Shown: positions 35,759 to 45,377 of the stretch, one piece after another
How positions within the stretch are numbered: the first letter of the stretch is position 1
How the letters are laid out: every line of letters starts with the position of its first letter
Source: Brasilonema sennae CENA114
GTDB taxonomy: Bacteria > Cyanobacteriota > Cyanobacteriia > Cyanobacteriales > Nostocaceae
DNA length: 64,000 nt
Reading direction: 5' to 3'
Assembly: GCF_006968745.1 (NCBI RefSeq)
Contig: NZ_CP030118.1
Location: forward strand, 1,686,654-1,750,653
Program-made: the position numbers and the translations under genes
The notes under the pieces: model-generated
What the model saw: only the letters and a program-made list of their open reading frames with translations
Told to the model about the DNA's origin: nothing
Databases searched by the model: none

Positions 35759-36319
35759 TTATGGAGGTGCACCCACCGATGCGCCATTGTCTATATCTAA
35801 CTCAACATCCGGTCCGCGATCTAAAACTTCAATATCCCACTGACCACGGCTAGCACTTTCAAAGACAACATAACGCCCATTTGGGCTGATACTTGGATTT
35901 CTGATCCAGCCACGATAGGTTGGGGTAAGAATTTGCGACTGTTGCGTAGCACGATCATAAAGCGCCACCACTGGTCTACCTTGGTCACTGGTCATATAAG
36001 CAATGTAACGTCCGGTGTAGCTGAGGCTAGGACTTTCGACAATTGTTTCCGGTTGGTTTAAGCGCGGTGTTTGAATAAACTGTTGCTGATCCAAGTCATA
36101 CACCAGCAGTTGGTGACTACCATTGCGATTAGAGACTAATGCTAAAAAACGACCATTTCCACTCAACGCAGGTTGCTGTTCCGTGTAACGGCTGTTGAGG
36201 GAAGTCGGTCCAAGAGGGATATCGCTATAACTACAAGATACAAGCAAACTTGCCAATGTAAAACTTAGACCCCAAGGAATTTGCCTTTGGAGCCAAAAAC
36301 TAGGTGTAATTTTCCTCAC
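35759..36319 (-). CDS. PD40/TolB-like beta-propeller lipoprotein (first of a pair)
   Basis: A lipoprotein of 186 residues with lipobox ASLLVSC. It has three PD40-like blades (GNGRFLALVSNRNGSHQLLV, TGRYIAYMTSDQGRPVVALY, NGRYVVFESASRGQWDIEVL). It is clearly a duplicate of the gene 41 bases downstream, with matching blade order and the shared FES..GQWDI motif. The acidic tail (DVELDIDNGASVGAPP) differs. Tandem duplication is evident; the role is unknown, and cell-envelope location is inferred from the lipobox. Confidence 0.85.
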   Translation of the reverse strand: MRKITPSFWLQRQIPWGLSFTLASLLVSCSYSDIPLGPTSLNSRYTEQQPALSGNGRFLALVSNRNGSHQLLVYDLDQQQFIQTPRLNQPETIVESPSLSYTGRYIAYMTSDQGRPVVALYDRATQQSQILTPTYRGWIRNPSISPNGRYVVFESASRGQWDIEVLDRGPDVELDIDNGASVGAPP

Positions 36320-36372
36320 TTCAACTTTTTTCGTTACGCTTTCGCGTCTTCCACCTAATCTTATTTATAGAT

Positions 36373-37296
36373 TTATAGATCATCATCAAATTTGGATGAG
36401 CTATCTCGATCTTGATCCGAACGCTCAGGACGGTCTAATGGTTTGTATTCTACATACTCACTAGAAATGACTTCATCATCCTCACGTCCCCTTTGAGGAG
36501 CAGATTCACTGGGCGATCGCCGTTTTCTCGGTCTTGCAGGAACATCCTGATCACGACTTTCTGGACGTACTGTTCCATTACTACCACGACGCGAAGGTCG
36601 TCTTTCTTCAGTAGTCGAGCTACCCCACTCATCAACTACTCTATCGGAACCATTCCAATCTTCATCTTCAATCCTTTCTGAAGGGCGTACAGAACGTCCA
36701 GAACTCCGGCGACGGGTTTTGTCAGTTTTGTCACTTGATGTTGGTCTTTCACTACCATTGCGACGTTCTAAACGACGAGGAGTTTCATCTTCGTAGTAAT
36801 CATCCCGAGATGAACGGTTATCCCTGCTACCCGAAATTCGACCACGCACGGGGCGCTCATCGTAGTCATCATCATAAGGCAGTGGTTCTAATTCAGCGTC
36901 TACCTGTGCCTTATACTTCTTGTTATACCTGTAGTTGTCGCTAACTTCTCGTTCATCATCAACAATGGGAGTGTTACGCTTGGCTTGCTGAGTCGCTATA
37001 CCTCGCAGGCGAATACTTTCCACCGCAAAAAATATAGTTGAGCCTGCCAAAAGCAACTGACCAAATTGTAGAATTGGGTCCAGACGCCAACCTTGGAATA
37101 TGAGAATGAAGCCGCAGAGTAAACCCACAGCAGCAAAAAATATATCCTGGTCGCGTGAGAGTTCTGGACGCACAGTGCGGAGAAAATACAGTGCTGCCCC
37201 AGCCACAGCCAAGAAAATTCCTAGGATACTGGCTGAGTTTGCCCCAAAATTGACTTGAGCCAGAACACTGGCTGAGTTCAGCCCAAACATTAGCAT
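36373..37296 (-). CDS. ycf66: Ycf66-family membrane protein
   Basis: The first 110 residues carry three or four hydrophobic helices typical of Ycf66 (FGANSASILGIFLAVAGAAL, RDQDIFFAAVGLLCGFILIF). The remaining 190 residues are a highly charged, disordered region rich in R, D, E and S. Ycf66 is conserved in cyanobacteria and some plastids and is often next to psbX, as here (psbX starts 413 bases upstream on the same strand). Its function is not established; a thylakoid role is presumed from distribution. Confidence 0.92.
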   Translation of the reverse strand: MLMFGLNSASVLAQVNFGANSASILGIFLAVAGAALYFLRTVRPELSRDQDIFFAAVGLLCGFILIFQGWRLDPILQFGQLLLAGSTIFFAVESIRLRGIATQQAKRNTPIVDDEREVSDNYRYNKKYKAQVDAELEPLPYDDDYDERPVRGRISGSRDNRSSRDDYYEDETPRRLERRNGSERPTSSDKTDKTRRRSSGRSVRPSERIEDEDWNGSDRVVDEWGSSTTEERRPSRRGSNGTVRPESRDQDVPARPRKRRSPSESAPQRGREDDEVISSEYVEYKPLDRPERSDQDRDSSSKFDDDL

Positions 37297-37589
37297 CGTT
37301 GTTTACCTAATATCAAAATCTATGTTAGCGAGTCAGAATTGAAATCTCTACTGTAATTAGACACAATATACTTTAAGGATGTAAATTTGCCACTCGGGCT
37401 AAGCGAAGTAACACTTATGCGTCTCTACATTATGACCCAAAGCTAACAAGTCTGTGTCTGTCAACTCAGTAAGCTTAGTATAATTATTTTTTTATAATGA
37501 ATTGCTAAGAGTTACCAATTGAGCAGTGAACTGGCGGAAAACCAGTTTTAAAACTAGAGGCGTGGTATGCCACGCCCCTACAATACATC

Positions 37590-37709
37590 TTATGAACGCT
37601 GGATTTTATCCTTCTGGCTCACAAAAAGCAATCCTACTGTGGCGGGGACAACAACAATTAATGCACCCCAAAACAGACTCCAAAGGAAATTTGCTAAAGA
37701 TGGCGTCAT
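37590..37709 (-). CDS. psbX: Photosystem II subunit X
   Basis: A 39-residue gene, too short for most gene callers. It encodes [20 protein letters not shown], then [19 protein letters not shown]: one membrane helix with the PsbX ending. PsbX is a small PSII subunit near the QB/cytochrome b559 region. AAAGG lies about 10 nt before the ATG. It lies upstream of ycf66 in the same orientation, the usual cyanobacterial arrangement. A GGCGTGG..CCACGCC hairpin just after the stop (about 37559-37576) may end or protect the transcript. Confidence 0.95.
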   Translation of the reverse strand: MTPSLANFLWSLFWGALIVVVPATVGLLFVSQKDKIQRS

Positions 37710-37903
37710 AGATTTCAACCTTTTTTTACATACTTTATAACAATTCTAATGGTCTAGTAGACCGTTGAGAAGCCAGTTATCCCAAAGATAAATGATTCAA
37801 GTTGTTTAACAGCCTTTGGTTAAAATTAGAGAAAGGCTTTACAAACCTTAAAATCTGCTGATTCAGTTCTTTCCCTTTATTCAAAAAAAGTCAAGCTTAA
37901 ATC

Positions 37904-38194
37904 ATGACTGGTGCTGACCTTGCCATTTGGATTCTCGGTCCAATATTAGGACTGATGACATTTTTGTTTATTTTCCGGATTATTCTGACTTGGTATCCCC
38001 AAGTTGATTTGAATCGTTTGCCTTTTAATCTGGTCGCTTGGCCTACTGAACCTTTTCTAATACCGTTACGAAAGATTGTGGCACCTGTGGGTGGGGTGGA
38101 CATAACCCCAATTATTTGGGTTGGTATCTTCAGTCTTTTACGGGAAATTCTTCTCGGTCAGCAAGGACTGCTGACCATGCTGTCTCGTGCTTAG
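37904..38194 (+). CDS. yggT: YggT-family membrane protein (Ycf19-like)
   Basis: A 96-residue protein with two membrane helices and the family motifs ILTWYPQVDLNRLPFN and WPTEPFLIPLRKIVAPVGGVDITP. YggT proteins of cyanobacteria and chloroplasts (also called Ycf19/CCB3) take part in thylakoid-related processes such as cytochrome b6 maturation and nucleoid distribution. Which role applies here is not shown. It is monocistronic, and the length is typical. Confidence 0.93.
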   Translation: MTGADLAIWILGPILGLMTFLFIFRIILTWYPQVDLNRLPFNLVAWPTEPFLIPLRKIVAPVGGVDITPIIWVGIFSLLREILLGQQGLLTMLSRA

Positions 38195-38344
38195 TAACAA
38201 GGGGTGTAGGGGTGTAAAGGTATAGGCGTATAGAGGAAATGCATTTACGCTTGAGATAGAGAAAATGCATTTTTCTCTTATTCTCTTATTCTCTTATTCC
38301 CCTACACCCTTACCCCCCTACACCCTTAGCTTTGGTCACAAATA

Positions 38345-39697
38345 CTACTGCACTAACGTTTTCATCTCCTGTACGAAACTCGTGTAGACTTGCCCCTGCA
38401 AAAACTGTGGGTGTTCCATGATTTTCTGATGAAACCCAATCGTTGTGGGTAATCCCGTGATGGCACATTCTCGCAGTGCTCGTTTCATACGGTTAATAGC
38501 AGTGGGACGGTCTGCTCCCCAAACTATTAACTTGCCAATGAGGGAGTCGTAGTAAGGAGGAATTTGGTAATCAGTGTAAACATGGGAATCTATTCTAACT
38601 CCTGGACCTCCTGGGGGGAGATAACCACTGATACGTCCGGGGGAGGGACGAAAGTCATGCTCAGGATCTTCGGCATTAATACGACATTCGATCGCATGAC
38701 CCCGTAAAATAACTTGGTCTTGTGTCAACTTGAGTCTTTCCCCTTGAGCAACACGGATTTGTTCAACAACCAAATCTATCCCAGTAATCATCTCCGTGAC
38801 AGGATGCTCAACTTGAATCCGGGTGTTCATTTCCATAAAGTAGAATTTGCCGGATTTATCTAAGAGAAACTCAATCGTACCTGCCCCACTGTAGTTGATA
38901 AACTGAGCAGCTTTGACGGCAGCTTGTCCCATTTTCTCTCGTAAATCTGGATCTAGAGCTGGACTGGGGGCTTCTTCTAAAAGCTTCTGGTTACGGCGTT
39001 GAATTGAGCAATCCCGTTCACCTAAGTGGATGACATTACCATAGTTATCAGCCAAGATTTGAAATTCAATATGACGGGGACGCTCAATAAATTTTTCCAG
39101 ATATACTCCGGAATTGCCAAATGCAGCTCCGGCTTCGCCTTGGGCTGCTTGGAAAGACTTGACAAATTCGCTTTCAGAATGTACCAAGCGCATACCCCGT
39201 CCGCCACCGCCTGCTGTGGCTTTAATCATCACTGGGTAGCCAATTTTTCTGGCGATCGCCAAACCTTCTTCCTCCGACTCTATCAACCCATCACTACCTG
39301 GTACTGTGGGTACTCCAGCTTTTAGCATGGTCTCTTTCGCGGTGGATTTATCCCCCATCAGCCGGATAGCTTCCGCAGATGGACCAATGAAAGCAATATG
39401 ATGGTCAGCACATATTTCTGCAAACCGAGCATTTTCTGCTAAAAAACCATAACCAGGGTGAATAGCGCTGGCATTCCGTATCAATGCCGCTGCAATAATG
39501 TTAGGAATGTTCAAATAACTTTTACTGCTAGCAGCTTCGCCAATGCAAACCGCTTCATCAGCAAGTTGGACATGCAGAGCATTACGGTCAACGGTGGAGT
39601 GTACCGCAACAGTCGCAATCCCCATTTCTTCACAGGCGCGGAGAATGCGAAGCGCGATTTCTCCTCGATTAGCAATTAATATTTTGTCAAACTTCAT
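38345..39697 (-). CDS. accC: Biotin carboxylase subunit of acetyl-CoA carboxylase
   Basis: The 450-residue ATP-grasp enzyme carboxylates biotin on AccB, the first step of fatty-acid synthesis. Motifs: [17 protein letters not shown] at the N-terminus, the glycine-rich ATP loop [38 protein letters not shown] and the catalytic [16 protein letters not shown]. The length is normal. accC stands alone here, without accB beside it, as in many cyanobacteria. Confidence 0.98.
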   Translation of the reverse strand: MKFDKILIANRGEIALRILRACEEMGIATVAVHSTVDRNALHVQLADEAVCIGEAASSKSYLNIPNIIAAALIRNASAIHPGYGFLAENARFAEICADHHIAFIGPSAEAIRLMGDKSTAKETMLKAGVPTVPGSDGLIESEEEGLAIARKIGYPVMIKATAGGGGRGMRLVHSESEFVKSFQAAQGEAGAAFGNSGVYLEKFIERPRHIEFQILADNYGNVIHLGERDCSIQRRNQKLLEEAPSPALDPDLREKMGQAAVKAAQFINYSGAGTIEFLLDKSGKFYFMEMNTRIQVEHPVTEMITGIDLVVEQIRVAQGERLKLTQDQVILRGHAIECRINAEDPEHDFRPSPGRISGYLPPGGPGVRIDSHVYTDYQIPPYYDSLIGKLIVWGADRPTAINRMKRALRECAITGLPTTIGFHQKIMEHPQFLQGQVYTSFVQEMKTLVQ

Positions 39698-40214
39698 CTT
39701 TTAGCTTTTGATATCAGTCCTGTAGATTGACATTGTTCTGCCATCAAAATTGAAATTACGCAGAGCCTCATTTCAAATTCTGACTGGAGATTCCCAAAAT
39801 TCCTTCCAAATATAAGGAAAGATTTCGCTGCTTGCCTCTACGGGTATTAACTAGACTAGCAGCAGCGATGTTGCCGAGTATGAGTTCATTTTCCCGACTT
39901 TGGCATAATAAGAGCGTACTGTGCGCTTCATGATGAGTAAGCGCGCTCTTGGTAGGGGAGGACAGTGCCCTTCGGGTAGCATGTGGCGTTTTCAAGCGCA
40001 GCCTGGCGACGGGCGTTCCCGGAGGGTAGAACCAATTGCCGAGCAGCTGATCGCGCGATACCTTTAATATCACTTGGAAAGTCATTACTTTTCTGTCCGT
40101 CGAGTATATCCATCTGTTGATAGTTGTGAATTCTTGTACTTAATTTTTTGTTACTTGGATATTACTGATGATAAATATTTTTGTTGTGCTATACTATATA
40201 TCCAGGGAAACCTT
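39698..40214. other. Intergenic region before tRNA-Leu
   Basis: No convincing gene. Frames at 39768-40113 (-) run through GC-rich short repeats (AGTGCCCTTCGGG, GGCGACGGGCGTTCCCGGAGGGTA) of the kind found all over Nostocales intergenic DNA, so I treat them as non-coding. Confidence 0.5.
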
Positions 40215-40295
40215 GCGGATGTGGCGGAATTGGTATACGCGCACGCTTGAGGTGCGTGTGGCTTTGCCTTGCGAGTTCGAGTCTCGCCATCCGCA
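40215..40295 (+). tRNA. trnL(GAG): tRNA-Leu (anticodon GAG)
   Basis: Acceptor stem GCGGATG pairs with CATCCGC, followed by discriminator A. The anticodon stem CACGC/GCGTG encloses the loop TTGAGGT, anticodon GAG (reads CUC and CUU). A long variable arm and the T-arm GCGAG TTCGAGT CTCGC complete a class II tRNA of 81 nt. CCA is not encoded. Confidence 0.97.
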
Positions 40296-40470
40296 TATTT
40301 TATTATTTAGTGCCAAGTTATGGGTGCCGAAGTGTCAACTTTTGTAAATGGAAGAATGACTTAGCACTCATCAGTCACACTTGATTAGCGATCAGGCTAC
40401 GAATGTGAGAGTACGTCAATAAGTCTTTACTTGTGCTTTGATAGAAATAAGTGAAGTTTTGTAAAGAACC

Positions 40471-41100
40471 TTGACTGCTACTTTTAGGCCAACAAACAAC
40501 TTAACATTACCTATTGGATGGCACCGCCTCAGTGCAACTTGGCAAGGTGGCGAAGAGGTCATTCAACAAAGTTTGCCCCACACTCAGCTAGCACCAGCTT
40601 GGCAATTGCTGCTTTTAGGTGATGGTTCTCCAACCAGACACCTACAATTACTAACGGGCGAACCGACAGAGGTAGATGTCATCGATATGTCATTAATTGG
40701 CATGGACTTAGATGGTGCACCAGAACTTATTAAAGCTGTCCCAGGACCACGGTTACGGCGACAGGTGTGGCTGCGTACCGCCTCTGGTCAACGATTGGCA
40801 TATGCTACTTCATGGTGGGAAGCATCTCACGTAGATGAGTATTTGCAAAACCGTTCATTACCGATTTGGGCGAGTTTAGCTCGTCTGCGTACAGAATTGT
40901 ATCGGGATGTGCAAGGGATTTACTACGGTGACTCAGAAGCTTTGGAGTCAGGTTTTGATGAAACCGGACCTTTTTGGGGTCGCCACTACTTGTTTTGGCA
41001 CCACGGACAGCCTTTAACGTTAATTTACGAGGTGTTCTCGCCTTACTTGACGAAATATTTGGGATCCACGCAGCTCAGTTCAATCAATGCTGAGATTTAG
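40471..41100 (+). CDS. Chorismate lyase-like protein (DUF98 family)
   Basis: The 209-residue protein has the core of the cyanobacterial chorismate pyruvate-lyase family: RHLQLLTGEPTEVDVIDMS, the segment VPGPRLRRQVWLRTASGQRL and YEVFSPYL at the end. Such enzymes convert chorismate to 4-hydroxybenzoate, the ring precursor of plastoquinone in cyanobacteria. The start is TTG 40471; no in-frame ATG lies nearby that keeps the conserved N-terminus. It is a single gene after the tRNA. Confidence 0.85.
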   Translation: MTATFRPTNNLTLPIGWHRLSATWQGGEEVIQQSLPHTQLAPAWQLLLLGDGSPTRHLQLLTGEPTEVDVIDMSLIGMDLDGAPELIKAVPGPRLRRQVWLRTASGQRLAYATSWWEASHVDEYLQNRSLPIWASLARLRTELYRDVQGIYYGDSEALESGFDETGPFWGRHYLFWHHGQPLTLIYEVFSPYLTKYLGSTQLSSINAEI

Positions 41101-41200
41101 TTGCAAATTTTGCTGTGTAGCAAAAACTTCTTGTTTTTTGCTACACAATCAGGATTTTCCATCCATCTGTGCTAGCTTCCCTATGCTGCTTTGTTCAACA

Positions 41201-42172
41201 TCAAAGTCCCAGATCCTCTGGAAAGCCCAGCATGATGTTTAAGTTTTGTACAGCTGCTCCTGATGCGCCTTTGCCTAAGTTATCGAGGCGAGCAACTAAG
41301 AGCGCTTCGTGGGTTGTATCATTGGCGAAAACGAAAATTTGAACAATATTAGTGCCATTCATTGCCATCGGGTCTAGGAATTTTCCGTCTCGCAGAAGAG
41401 TGGAATCTTCAAATGGAGCGATTTGTACAAATTTTTCGCCTTGGTAGTAGTCGGCGATCGCTTGATGGATAACCTCACCAGACGGTGGATGATCCAAAGT
41501 CCACAGTGGTAAGGGTACCTGTACTAGCATCCCCTGCTCAAAATCCCCCACTGCTGGTACAAACAGCGGCGGTGATGCTAATCCTGAATACTTACGCATT
41601 TCCTTAAGGTGCTTGTGCCCAAACTGTGTACTGTAGATACCATAGGGATAGAGCGATGGTGCTCCAGCTTGCTGATCGTGGAAAGCATGATAATCTTTGA
41701 TAAGATTCTTTCCGCCACCAGAGTATCCTGATACCGCATTAATGGTAATGGGAAAGTGACTCGGGAGGAGTCCCTTGTCTATCAACGGACGGATACAAGC
41801 TAAAAATCCTGTAGGGTAACAGCCTGGAACACTAACAAACTGGGCGCTGGCAATTTTCTCTCTTTGTCCCGAACTCAGTTCAGGAAACCCATAAACCCAA
41901 CCCTCAGCCGTTCGATGGGCAGTACTAGCATCGAGAATTTTAACCTTATCACTGCGGACATTGCTAACAGCTTCGCGGGCTGCATCATCCGGTAGACAAA
42001 GAATGGCAACATCGACAGCATTGATCAGTTTCGCTCGCTCAGCTGAATCCCTGCGTCGAGATGCTTCAATATTAACTAACTCGATGTCGTCTCGTTGGTT
42101 GAGGCGCGAATAAATTTGTAAGCCCGTGGTTCCTGATTCCCCATCAATGAAAATCTTACGTTTAGTAATCAT
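41201..42172 (-). CDS. argC: N-acetyl-gamma-glutamyl-phosphate reductase
   Basis: The third enzyme of arginine biosynthesis reduces N-acetylglutamyl phosphate to the semialdehyde with NADPH. It is the short type (323 residues) with IFIDGESGTTGLQIYSRL as the nucleotide site. Catalytic Cys118 is in SVPGCYPTGFLA, followed by AVSGYSGGGKNLI and FGHKHLKEM. Cyanobacteria often also carry a longer argC elsewhere, so this could be a second copy. It is monocistronic, ending next to the chorismate lyase gene (convergent). Confidence 0.95.
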   Translation of the reverse strand: MITKRKIFIDGESGTTGLQIYSRLNQRDDIELVNIEASRRRDSAERAKLINAVDVAILCLPDDAAREAVSNVRSDKVKILDASTAHRTAEGWVYGFPELSSGQREKIASAQFVSVPGCYPTGFLACIRPLIDKGLLPSHFPITINAVSGYSGGGKNLIKDYHAFHDQQAGAPSLYPYGIYSTQFGHKHLKEMRKYSGLASPPLFVPAVGDFEQGMLVQVPLPLWTLDHPPSGEVIHQAIADYYQGEKFVQIAPFEDSTLLRDGKFLDPMAMNGTNIVQIFVFANDTTHEALLVARLDNLGKGASGAAVQNLNIMLGFPEDLGL

Positions 42173-42419
42173 GTGCTCAGCATCCTGAACCGTGACAGAT
42201 ATTTTGTCCCACCAATACTTAACTTAATATGTTGTGGATCAACTCATCAATAAAGGAAAGGAAACCTTTTGGTTAATCTTACCAACAAGCAATTATGATG
42301 TCACAATAATCAGGATTTTTTCTGGTCAAATTGAGTACTTAGACATGGCTATTTTCCGTTTGATCAGCGTGTCCATGTTAGAGTCGATGTCCGGTATTAT
42401 CCGGAGCACCTCTCCTACA

Positions 42420-42453
42420 GAACCGTACGTGCCCGTTTCCGTGCATACGGCTC
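42420..42453 (-). ncRNA. Group II intron domain V
   Basis: A 34-nt hairpin on the minus strand: GAGCCGTATG pairs with CGTACGGTTC around an internal GCACGGAAACGGGCA segment. This is the catalytic domain V consensus, with the conserved GAAA tetraloop. It fixes the intron's 3' end to within about 45 nt. Confidence 0.93.
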
Positions 42454-42463
42454 CCAGATGTTC

Positions 42464-43335
42464 TTAGGGTTGTTGTTCCCTTTTGCTCATGTGGTGGTAT
42501 TGGTGGCATTCTCGATGGACTGCTATGCAGTTCTTGGGTTTCCAATTCTGATGATTTCCGTCTACGTGATGTAGATGGACTGTATCTGAAGATATCATCT
42601 TCATTCCACATATTCCACATGAATGATTCTGCCGTTTCAGGGCTTTAGAGGTGTGCCCATCGTAGAGCTTGCTGTTGCGCTTGCTCCAGTATGGTATGTC
42701 TCCGTCAAATGGTGATTTATTTCCTATGACCATGACATGACTGTTTTCGGAGTAAGGAACCGCTGGGAATGCCTTGTCTACAAGCTCTTTGCTTGAGTAG
42801 CGGTCATTCTTGGTTTCTTTATTAAATACCGTGAATGTTCTGTTGTTGATGTGCCACAATGAATTTCGTGACCCATTCATTTTGCAGAAGCGGTGGTAAT
42901 TTCTCCATCCTCTAACTAAAGGAGCGAGCTTTTCGGCTTTTTCCTTAGAACCATAGTTAGGGCAGTTGACGATGTTTTTGACTTTCTTACGAAATGCTTT
43001 AAAATTGTCCGCTGAAGGGATGCTTCTAAATTTTCCGTTCTTCTGTACTTTGAATTTCCAGCCTAGAAAATCAAACCCATCTGTCGAGGCGGTTATCTTA
43101 GTCTTGTTTTCACTGATATTCATTCCTCTGTCTGCAAGGAATTGATTTATTCTTTCAAGTATTTCTCTTGCGTTGTCTTCGGGTCTAAGTATTATTACCA
43201 TATCGTCAGCGTATCTGACTGATGGTTCGATGATATATTTTGTAGGGGTATTTGGAGTTATCCTTCTACCTGCTATTTCATGATATCTATGGATACTTTC
43301 GATTCCGTTTAGCGCAATATTGGCTAATAAGGGAC
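42464..43335 (-). pseudogene. Group II intron maturase, 3' part (RT palm, X domain, HNH)
   Basis: The frame continues from the IS boundary with SPLLANIALNGIESIHRYHE and the catalytic VRYADDMVIILR. It then has the thumb/maturase X region (GFDFLGWKFKVQ, LVRGWRNYHRFCK) and an HNH endonuclease (CGICGMKMISSDTVHLHHVD, then HRECHQ). Removing the IS with one copy of its target repeat restores GTPQGG-VV-SPLLANI in one frame with the 5' part. The coding capacity was therefore intact until the insertion. Confidence 0.9.
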
Positions 43336-43348
43336 TTATACCATTTCT

Positions 43349-44609
43349 CTAAATAGTGGCTACATTTAGCTCTTGAAGAATGTAGTCCCATCCAGTCAAA
43401 GAAGCTATCACTTCTGGAGTGAGGTTATTTAACACCGTTCTTGTATGCGATTGCAGCTGTTCTAAATTGTCGTAAATCCCCCAACAAATCGTGGTTTTTA
43501 ATATACTGCCAGAGCCTCTCTATCGGATTCAGTTCTGGGCTGTGAGGTGGTTGAAATAAGAAAATAATATTCGGAGGAACCTGCAGAGCTTTGGTAGTGT
43601 GAAAGCTACCATTATCTAGTTGAATAATATTCAGTTGTTCTGGATATTGCTCTGATAATTTATTCAAATAAATTTGAAAGCAATCGGTATCTAGATGAGA
43701 AAACTCTAAGAAAAAACTTTCCGCTACATTTTTCCTAGACAAAACCGGACAACCTTGGCAAAAAAGGCGGGTTGATCTGTCAACAAGTACGAGTAATTGA
43801 GAATCAACGCCTTTTTTGCCCCCACCACAGATATCTGTGGGAGCTTCAAGAGTACTCGTGGGGGAAGGTTGTCCGGTTTTGTCATGGTTTCACCCAACCC
43901 CTGTTCTTGGTTCAATTACCCCATAGATATAAAATGCTTTAAAGTCCCACGCTCACTGTGCCGATAGGCTTCACCCCCAAACCTGTAATCCGTCGTCTCT
44001 CAATGGTTTTTAATCCCAAACGAGTTTCGTCTTGACACCAATAGCGAACTGACGCTAAAGATTTTGTAGCTTCAGGACAATACTGTTTTAACCATTGAAT
44101 GACTTTGAGGACGAAAGGCAGTTTTTTTTAAAGGAAATTGCTAACTGCGAGTCTTTTTTCACACTTTGGCGTCGAGGGACTTTAAGTTTTGCTTTTAGCT
44201 GATAACGTACTGTTGCATAGACCGTTTTATAATCAACCTTTACGCCGTAAAATTCTTGCAACCACTTGTGAATTTCACCATAGCTTTTAAAGCCGTTGTT
44301 TGGGTCTTTTAGGCGTTCTTCTAAAACGGCGATCGCTTCTGGAGGAATAATCTTTTGCCTACCTCCACCGTGACGCACCTCCAACAGTCCTAAAATCCCA
44401 CCTTGGCGGTATTTATGTAACCAATTTTGTACAGTTACTCGGTGGGAACCGATTGCTACAGCTATATCTTTGATTGTTTTTAGCTGACCAGTTTTGAACA
44501 AGTACAACGTTTGCACTTTTTGAAAACCTATGGCTGTTTTTTGCTGATTTAAAAGGGTATGAAGTTCTTCCCCTGTCTCCTTTATGTTTAGTTGGCAAAC
44601 CCTAACCAT
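43349..44609 (-). pseudogene. IS630-type transposase, multiply frameshifted
   Basis: The 5' part (44088-44609) encodes the helix-turn-helix region (IKDIAVAIGSHRVTVQNWLH). After a shift at an A7-8 run near 44128, the frame continues with the first catalytic aspartate (WCQDETRLGL). It is lost again near 43940, interrupted by the foldback element at 43738-43883, and resumes at SFFLEFSHLDTDCFQ with the remaining DDE residues (QLDNGSFH, PELNPIERLW). A last shift near 43425 separates the C-terminal 27 codons. It clearly cannot make a full transposase. Confidence 0.85.
43738..43883. repeat. 146-bp foldback (MITE-like) element inside the IS630 copy
   Basis: Perfect 19-bp terminal inverted repeats (GACAAAACCGGACAACCTT) enclose further internal palindromes (GGCAAAAAAGGCG/CGCCTTTTTTGCC and CCACAGATATCTGTGG). 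It contains no coding sequence of its own and splits the transposase frame. It is the innermost of three nested mobile elements. Confidence 0.85.
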
Positions 44610-44668
44610 ATTGCAAGCCTAATAATTTTAACCACCATTATATGTAGCTTACCAAAAAAGAAATGGTA

Positions 44669-45377
44669 TTACTACACCACCTTGGGGAGTTCCTTGTTCG
44701 GGAAATTCGGGGTGTATTCCTGCCTTTAGGCATCGGAAGATACCGATTTTCAACCCTTTTGGTGCTATCAGGTTTTCCATGATAGTCGTATGGCTTATCC
44801 TGTCGAAACATTTCTCAATATCAAGTTCTATGACTCGTTTATTGATTCCATTTGAGGATGAGTTTAGATTGTTTGCCAGTTGTTTTTGTGCATCGTGTGC
44901 ACTTCTGCCTGGTCTGAATCCGTAACTTCTCGCGTGGAATGTTGCTTTGTGTGCTGGTTCTAGTGCATATTTTGCTAGGCATTGCCAAGCTCTGTCTGCA
45001 ATAGTTGGGACTTTGAGAATTCGAGTTTTTCCGTCCTTTTTTGGAATCGGAATTTCGCGTAATTTGTTATGATGCCAATTGATGTAATTAGTCTTGAGTT
45101 TTTCCTCAAGTGCAAAACGTTCTTCAAAATTGAGGGACGCTTTGCCATCAATACCCGCAGTCTTTTTTCCGGCATTTAGCTGAGTTACTTGACGAATAGC
45201 CAGGAACCTTGCAGCTTGAGATTTCAGAATCAGTTTTTGGAGTGACCGCGTTTTTCGCTTGTCTCCTGCTTTAACTGCTTTAAATAACCTAACTTGTAGG
45301 CGGAATAAATCTTTCCGAAATTTCTTCCAGGGCAGATTCTTCCATGATTCACTAATCTCATGACTGTGCCTAACCAT
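44669..45377 (-). pseudogene. Group II intron maturase, 5' part (RT fingers)
   Basis: The N-terminal 237 residues of the intron protein: IEP start MVRHSHEISESWKNLPW, then RT blocks AGIDGKA, REIPIPKKDGKTRILKVPTI, ARSYGFRPGRSAHDA, VIELDIEKCFDRISH and GTPQGGV. The frame is then cut by the IS630 element. AAAAGGAG is 6 nt before the ATG. The 3' part lies at 42464-43335. Confidence 0.9.

Larger units (their letters stand above)
43339..44668 (-). mobile_element. IS630-type insertion sequence (1330 bp) inside the intron maturase
   Basis: The ends are imperfect inverted repeats starting TACCATTTCTCT on the left and ending AGAAATGGTA on the right, with GCTACAT matching further in. A TTA triplet flanks both sides (43336-43338 and 44669-44671), consistent with TA-targeted IS630/Tc1-type insertion. 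Exact excision restores the reverse-transcriptase frame. The transposase inside is itself broken, so the copy is dead unless helped in trans. Confidence 0.85.

Noticed and set aside
39768..40113. Two overlapping minus-strand frames before tRNA-Leu
   Set aside because: They run through GC-rich intergenic repeats; no protein family seen.
42234..42467. 77-codon plus-strand frame across the intron 3' end
   Set aside because: It overlaps domain V/VI of the intron on the other strand; no protein features.
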